From Beta vulgaris subsp. vulgaris (taxonomy: Eukaryota; Streptophyta; Magnoliopsida; Caryophyllales; Amaranthaceae): a stretch of DNA of 64,000 nucleotides. The translations under genes and the position numbers were made by a program. Position 1 is the stretch's first letter. Each line of letters begins with the position of its first letter. Shown here piece by piece: positions 59,128 to 64,000 of the stretch. A model generated the notes under the pieces. That model was not told where the DNA came from. It worked only from the letters and a program-made list of their open reading frames with translations, and ran no database searches. The stretch lies in contig NC_079206.1 of assembly GCF_026745355.1 (NCBI RefSeq), positions 6,283,044 to 6,347,043 of the forward strand. Reading direction: 5' to 3'.

Positions 59128-60079
59128 TTTTTAGTTTTTATATTTCCCAAGTCAGACACTTAAATCCATACTCGGGCTTTACGCAAATGTCTCTCTGGAC
59201 ATCAAAGGTTGCGAAGTCACTTAAGATAGTCCACTATAATCCAGAAGTTAAACAGTAGTGATCTGCTAGCAACGGATAGTGCTATAAGAATATAGATCAG
59301 TTCCAAGTTTTCAAGAAAATACACTTGAATACTTTGTGCAACTACCATTTTGCACAATTGGTCTTATCGAACCTTCAGCTAGATTCATGAGCTTCTGCTT
59401 AGAAGCAAGAAACAACATATATTTGGGCCTTTGGCTGCTATTTTATAGCCCAAGTGATGATCCTTCCAAGCAATTCGACTGAAGAGTAAGGTGGCAGGGA
59501 CCTTATCTCAGTGCAAGAATCAGGAGATATAAACACCTAGAGTGCAAGAAATACCAAATTTAACTTAGCCAAATATCCAGCATCATTGACATACAGTTCT
59601 CACACATTTTCTCTTCCTGAAAAGACTCTGGATCCAGAATCCCAGTCACGAAAATTTCTTATATATCTGCCTAAAAAAAGGAACCAACAACCGGAATTCA
59701 CTAGCTTCAAATATTTCTATGATTTGACCATGTCATTCAGGAATCAGACTTTGAACTTAACATTAAAAGTTATCCTCGCATAAAAGTGACAGACAGAGCA
59801 ACTAAACAATAAAATTTGCAGTAATCTTATCACTGCAAACATGACGCAAAGTTTATGCTCACCAAAGGTTACTGCAGAAAGAAACTAACCAGAAAATATT
59901 ACAAACAAGTAAACAACAATAGAGTATGAAGGGTATGAGATAAAAATTTAAAATTAGCAACATGACTGACGAGAATGATGAAAGAGAATATGAGCAGTAC
60001 TTCTCCTTGGATGGCTGGATATAGTATATAGCATCCATTGTGGGTAATGGTTGTCTTCTTTTATATATGTCTTCCACCA
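45997..60079 (-). CDS. SEC1/KEULE-type Sec1/Munc18 protein, 18 exons, 5' end outside window
   Basis: Exons in coding order: 60079-60001, 57469-57419, 57267-57171, 57078-57046, 55503-55378, 55305-55114, 55022-54939, 54824-54726, 54653-54577, 53734-53638, 52325-52200, 52130-52035, 50927-50811, 50730-50653, 48057-47858, 46841-46751, 46660-46571, 46050-45997. All introns are GT-AG and phases agree, giving 594 codons plus stop. Plant family members have ~660-670, so ~70 N-terminal residues are missing beyond 64000. Markers: [89 protein letters not shown] and [19 protein letters not shown] proteins bind syntaxins and drive SNARE-mediated fusion; KEULE acts with KNOLLE at the cell plate. KEULE, SEC1A and SEC1B cannot be told apart here. 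Introns hold Helitron, Stowaway and LINE insertions. Confidence 0.95.
47215..47320 (+). mobile_element. Possible decayed tRNA-derived SINE in a SEC1 intron
   Basis: A box A-like TGGAATAGTGGC (47252-47263) is followed by a box B-like GGGATCAAACCTC. No tail or duplication was found. Confidence 0.33.
47323..47612. repeat. Tandem 35-bp repeat leading into a palindromic ACGTTCC cluster
   Basis: Two copies of a ~35-bp unit (TGTTATGTACAGCACATGGA...), then shorter TTACATGGAACCATGATGC units, then an inverted arrangement: GGAACGCAGAACGTTCCGG / CGTGGTACGG on the left and CCACGTACCACGTTCCATG / TTCTGCGTTCC on the right (47449-47612). It lies in the SEC1 intron between 46842 and 47857. Origin unknown. Confidence 0.6.
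47629..47834. mobile_element. Decayed Stowaway-like MITE
   Basis: Internal similarity to 20993-21246 (GATC.TGTTAGAT.CGT, then aatatc.acttctcat) and weak ends (ccactccttta / gatagaggga). The terminal repeats are mostly lost. Confidence 0.4.
48500..48665 (-). other. Leader-like stretch and short ATG frame inside a SEC1 intron
   Basis: On the minus strand a CT-rich run (48637-48621) and a CAT/CGT trinucleotide run (to 48564) lead to an ATG (48543) opening [19 protein letters not shown]. It looks like the 5' leader and first codons of a gene, but no onward exon could be found before the next SEC1 exon. It may be a captured or orphaned first exon, or an alternative start for the SEC1 C-terminal exons. 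Confidence 0.35.
48989..49468. mobile_element. Stowaway MITE (outer), nested in the Helitron
   Basis: Left end CTCCCTCCGTTGTTTTTAAT, right end a diverged complement (attaaaaagaaaagacgaat), flanked by TA (48987-48988, 49469-49470). The body matches 52574-52815 in reverse, so it is the same family. A second Stowaway has inserted near its left end (49014-49217). Confidence 0.78.
49014..49217. mobile_element. Stowaway MITE (inner), nested in the outer Stowaway
   Basis: 204 bp, ends CTCCCTCCGT ... ACGGAGGGAG, with TA at 49012-49013 and 49218-49219. Its first 25 bases duplicate those of the host MITE. It is the youngest of three nested layers. Confidence 0.82.
50012..50120 (+). repeat. Tandem repeat, three ~34-36-bp copies
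   Basis: Unit AAGTAATTTGAGATTGTCAT followed by AAGAAGGAAGTGTT, repeated three times with small changes. A G-run lies upstream (49898-49913). No coding role is visible. Confidence 0.8.
52574..52815. mobile_element. Stowaway MITE in a SEC1 intron
   Basis: 242 bp, ends CTCCCTCCGTTTTTTTAATT / AATTAAAAAAACGGAGGGAG, flanked by TA (52572-52573, 52816-52817). It lies in the intron between exons 52325 and 53638. Confidence 0.88.
53474..53537. repeat. (TC)n then (TA)n microsatellite
   Basis: About 19 TC dinucleotides (53474-53512) followed by about 9-10 TA (53519-53537), 100 bp downstream (in transcription terms) of the exon ending at 53638. Confidence 0.9.
55900..56700 (-). pseudogene. LINE-type reverse transcriptase remnant (C-terminal part)
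   Basis: Broken minus-strand frames read [20 protein letters not shown] then [10 protein letters not shown], matching the C-terminal region of a common plant LINE RT (pattern LRWM.G.TR.DRI.NE.I and RP..TW.EGV). Upstream on the same strand VLVDETR and GNIDEDVT fit the same protein. It lies in the SEC1 intron between exons 55503 and 57046. Stops and shifts are frequent. Confidence 0.7.
58690..58895 (+). mobile_element. Possible SINE in a SEC1 intron
   Basis: Box A-like TGGTTGAGTTGCTAG (58711-58725), box B-like AAGGTTTGGAGGTT about 30 bp later, and a terminal A-run (58891 on). No target-site duplication was identified. Confidence 0.42.
59096..59125. repeat. (TA)n microsatellite
   Basis: About 15 TA dinucleotides inside the 57470-60000 intron of SEC1. 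Confidence 0.9.
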
Positions 60080-61569
60080 CTGTTTCACCAAAGAAACAAG
60101 AAAGTTCAGATTAAAGAGAAATATGATATTCATAAAAAAGCCTAAAGAGTACTGCATAAGCTCCAAGGTGTCAATCAAGCAAAAAGTTAAAGCCACAAGA
60201 GCTCCCAAATGTATTAGGAGTATTAGCATCTCCACAAATCCCCCTAAAGCCCCTTTTACCAGCTCTACAAATCCAAAGGTATTTGATGGCGTTTCTGGTC
60301 AGGAACACTGCCAATCACGTGCTCTAAAGAAGAATGAGCAAGCCACTATCCCAGTAAACCATAAACCCATGATAGAGAGCTAAAAAGAGCACTGCCTCAA
60401 AAGATCTACTCCCAAAAACCAACAAATTCATCACTCGAGATGGTCATAGTAATATGACAAACCCAAAACTCTCCAGAGTCAATGCCCACCATATGAAACA
60501 TACTGAGAAACTGCAAGATAAAATATTAAACTACTTTCAAATTTCGTACTTGGAGAGCATAAAACATCGAATGAATCAATGCTAGCATGTCGCTAATCAG
60601 ATGCGTGTTAGTCAATGTTGATTCTACAAAGATTTATAGAGAAATTTAAAAAAAAAAAAACATTTGAGTTATTAGAGCTTAAAAATTCCAGATAGTTACA
60701 TGATTAAAATATTTACACTTAGAAAACAACATAAGGAAGTAAAAGTAAAAAGATCTGTAAAACAAACTGTCTGCTTGAAAAAGGTAAAGGAAGAATAGGA
60801 CCATAGAAAGCAAAGATCCACACTTCTCGACTCTAGGTTTACTTTATGAAATATTTTCATGTCTGAAAATCTCTCCCACACAAAGAAGGCAGAAATAAGA
60901 ACATAATGTAAGTTGAAGAAAGAAGTGGGGAAACTAACTGAAAAAGGAACATCCTCTCCCAAGTCACGTCTGGAATATTTGCCACCAACCTGTTTCTAAA
61001 TTTTATTTAACCAGGAGCAAATAAGAATGACACCCCAAACATGATATTTCCAAGCCAATACATGGGTACACGAACAATATACCCACTTCACTTTAGTCCA
61101 TATTAACTTCCAGTGATGCTAACATAATACTTTGCTGTCTTGACATGCTGCAGGTTGCACATCAATGCCTAATTTACAGGAACTACCCATTTCATTGACG
61201 GCTATATTGACTTTGAAAGGCTAAAGGTCGCTTCACACAATTACTTTATCATCACCATCATTCAAAAGCACCTACCAAATCTGTTGTCTACGAATCAGAA
61301 ACCACATGGTCCTAATTAACACCTCAAAAGAAACTTAAGCTTAGACATAAAATGTAAGCACAACTCAAATTAGAGAATACTCCCATATAAACAATATATT
61401 TGATGGACTAAATCTACATGGAGATTAAAGGGTTTGAAGTAAGCATAGCAATGATCTAAAACATAAAGGTATCTTAATAGCAAAGATGGAATCCGTGAGA
61501 TAGATCAAAACGCCATCCCCATGTTGCTCATGTAAAACCTAATCCAATCATCCTTATCCAATGAAATAT

Positions 61570-62430
61570 GATCCTAGAGACCAGACTGTTTCGTGTCCTT
61601 CTTTACCCTTTTCGTTAGTGTCGCCTTTGGTCTCCCTCCACTTATTTTAATATCTCCACTATTTCAACCTCCTTTACCGGATATTGTGTCCCCTGATGTT
61701 GGCATTGGACATATCCAGACTACCTGAGGCGAATCCCTTTATATTATCCTTCATGGTGTCTACCAAGATCGCTTTCCTTTAACTTCATTGTAAATTTTCT
61801 CTCTTCTTGCGTGTACCTTTCACCTATAGAGGCACGATGCATAAACGGAATGCATACTTGGTAATATTCATAACATCATGATAAATGTCTTCATACAGCC
61901 AGATATAGAACCCAAAAACTTAAAAGTAACAACAGTCACTCTTGAAAATTTCCCCTTCCACGAGTTCCGTCTAGCTTTGCAATATCTTCTCAATTTAAAT
62001 CTTACTCAACCTTGATGCTTGTGAGTCCATTGATTGTTTCCGAAGTTTTCACTTATAGATAACATCTCCCTGCCAAAAATGTACATCGTGGCACCAAATC
62101 TTGCCTGAAGCTTGTCAACTTGTCCATAACAATTTCAAAAGCAAAGGACTTGGTGAGCATCTTAGATAACCCAATATAAAATACTGAAAAAATTGACACC
62201 TGTTTTCACATTTCTTATCACATTTAATTCCCACCAAAGTACAACTAGTGGCACCCATCACAAGCCCTCTCAATATCTATGTAAAAATTGTGCATAATTA
62301 TTTTCTTTATAATTTTGCTCCATGAGTTATGTAAAGGTAGATGGCTTCCATAGCTGATATCGGAGAGTAAATCCAAATTAGATTTTTGTCAACTTTACCC
62401 CATTCCTCCACACCTTTTCTTATATAACTT
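61570..62430 (-). pseudogene. LINE-type reverse transcriptase remnant (palm region)
   Basis: Minus-strand broken frames read PISAMEAIYLYITHG, then VPLVVLWWELN, then SFAFEIVMDKLT, in the order found in plant LINE RT (STMEAI, VPREVLWWAL, ALVMDELT). The distal part (to 61570) fits the RT C-terminus. Many stops. Probably the same family as 55900-56700. Confidence 0.7.
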
Positions 62431-63165
62431 CATAGTGTAAAACATTAGTTTTAATATTTACAGCTCAATCAAACGAATAATTTAGCACATCACATTCTTT
62501 CTAGTGAATTGGCTCTAAAATGTTTTTCCTCCATTCCTTAAAATTTTGTTGGTTCTATTAATCATGTCAAAGAGGTCATTTAACCATTTCACACCAGCCT
62601 GCATCCTTGCCTATATATAGTCATACTTCAATATAAAGTCCATCCGCAACAAATACATTATATTCATCCTCTTTAATGCCATACCTAGTTCTATTCTTTA
62701 TATACTACACATATACTTCCTCTATGTTCTTCTTAAAAATTACTATATTTTAAATTTCATGCTCTCGAGCGCACAATTTTTACCATTTTATCTTTAATAG
62801 TCTATTAGCTAAAATTATGAAAGTTTGATAATTGAAAATATACATTAAGTAACACTTTACCTACTAAGTACTAACATTTGTTTTTATATATTTTTGGAAA
62901 AGCAGGATAACTACATAGTCAAAGTTAGTGTATGAATAGTGCACAAGTCAAAGTATTGCAAATGCGAGAAAGAGGGGGGGGGAAATGATAAAGGTAGTAG
63001 TATTTTATAGATTCATGTATTCTAATGTGCAACTTCACCTCCATATACTCTTAACCTACTCATCCTAAACAATCACTCTATGATGTTCTAACATTCATAG
63101 ATTTTACCACACAAAGATCTCTATTTTTCATCCCTCTATCTTGCCATCTTGTACACATCTTTATC

Positions 63166-63167
<2 letters not shown>

Positions 63168-63238
<71 letters not shown>

Positions 63239-63590
63239 CATATATGTATACATATATGTATATGTATACATATATGTAATATGTATACATATATGTATAT
63301 ATGTATACATATATGTATATATGTATACATATATGTATATATGTATACATATATGTATATATGTATACATATATGTATATATGTATACATATATGTATAT
63401 ATGTATGTATATATGTATATATGTATACATATATATGTATACATATTACATATATGTATACATATATATATATATATATATATATATGTATACATAATTA
63501 TATATATATATATAATATTAATATATTATATGTATACATATATATATATATATATATATGTATACATATATACATATATATATATATACC
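63168..63590. repeat. Large (TA)n / ATATGTATACAT microsatellite
   Basis: About 420 bp: (TA)n at 63168-63235, then a 12-14-bp higher-order unit ATATGTATACAT repeated some 15-20 times, then mixed (TA)n to 63590. The unit is self-complementary, so the tract can extrude cruciforms. Confidence 0.93.
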
Positions 63591-64000
63591 TTCACTTTTG
63601 CATTCCAAACCACTTCCTTTGCTTTTGTTCTTGCATTCTTGTGATTCCTAATATCCTCTTCACTCTACATTTTTCCATCTTCAAGAAGTACTCAAGTTCC
63701 TCTAATCATGATATATTTCCTTACATTTCTTCCGAGTGGTCCAAGTGGCATCAAGATCTACATCTAATAACCAACTTATTAACTACATTGTAATAAATAG
63801 TGGTACATTTCTACCATGAAGCCTCATCTTTCTTAGACTTAGTTGGATGCACGCTTCAAAATCTTGTCTGTTGTGTGAAAGATTTTCACTGAGTGTGACC
63901 TCATTAAATCTAGCCTCGTAATAAAATATCAAATGTAGTGTCTTCCAATCTGCTTCGATTTCTCATATTTGGTGATAAGATTAGGTAATACCATAGCAAA

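Larger units (their letters stand above)
60080..64000. other. 5' intron region of the SEC1 gene
   Basis: The exon at 60001-60079 starts in phase, so at least one exon lies further upstream. No segment between 60080 and 64000 encodes the expected N-terminal block, so this is read as one intron of over 3.9 kb running off the window. It holds a LINE remnant and a large TA-rich microsatellite. Confidence 0.6.

Noticed and set aside
62101..62135. VMDKLT on the minus strand as the missing SEC1 N-terminal exon (LIMDKLTVKI)
   Set aside because: The surrounding peptides match LINE reverse transcriptase order, not SEC1; the resemblance is a six-residue coincidence.
63078..63793. Long [13 protein letters not shown] open frames on both strands
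   Set aside because: They are translations of the TA-rich microsatellite, which has no stop codons in several frames.

Overview
This is nuclear DNA from a flowering plant, most likely a eudicot. It is AT-rich, its genes are split by many introns, and plant transposon classes fill the spaces. I cannot name the species from the sequence alone.

Four host genes are readable. (1) A single-exon PLS/E-class pentatricopeptide repeat (PPR) protein at 3.2-4.9 kb (+). (2) A three-exon gene of unknown function at 12.4-15.3 kb (+), like Arabidopsis At4g22758. (3) A nine-exon class II CPD photolyase at 22.1-26.0 kb (+). (4) The last 18 exons of a SEC1/KEULE-type vesicle-fusion protein at 46.0-60.1 kb (-), whose first exon(s) lie beyond the right edge. 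The PPR protein resembles At4g22760, so genes 1 and 2 probably preserve an ancestral neighbourhood. All splice junctions were assigned by hand and keep frame; two photolyase introns use GC instead of GT donors.

Between genes and in introns there are insertions whose ends are often exact: four Helitrons (two families), a Tourist MITE, several Stowaway MITEs, a non-autonomous CACTA element with subterminal repeats and a leader-like interior, tRNA-derived SINEs with target-site duplications, a TRIM element, LINE remnants, and two copies of a fold-back element carrying a 20-bp minisatellite.

The unusual part is 26.67-45.30 kb, between the photolyase and SEC1 genes. It opens with a 8.1-kb tandem array of a ~1.305-kb unit (six copies plus a partial seventh) packed with short perfect hairpins. 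It continues into about 10.5 kb of DNA that looks like plant mitochondrial intergenic sequence: retroelement fragments (two Ty3/gypsy, one copia, one LINE), a relic of a plastid-type tRNA-Ile(CAU), and a 63-bp piece of plastid ndhJ fused to a perfect 247-bp copy of a nearby integrase segment. The best reading is an organelle-derived insertion into the nucleus, or an assembly join of organelle contigs into a nuclear scaffold. The sequence alone cannot decide between them.
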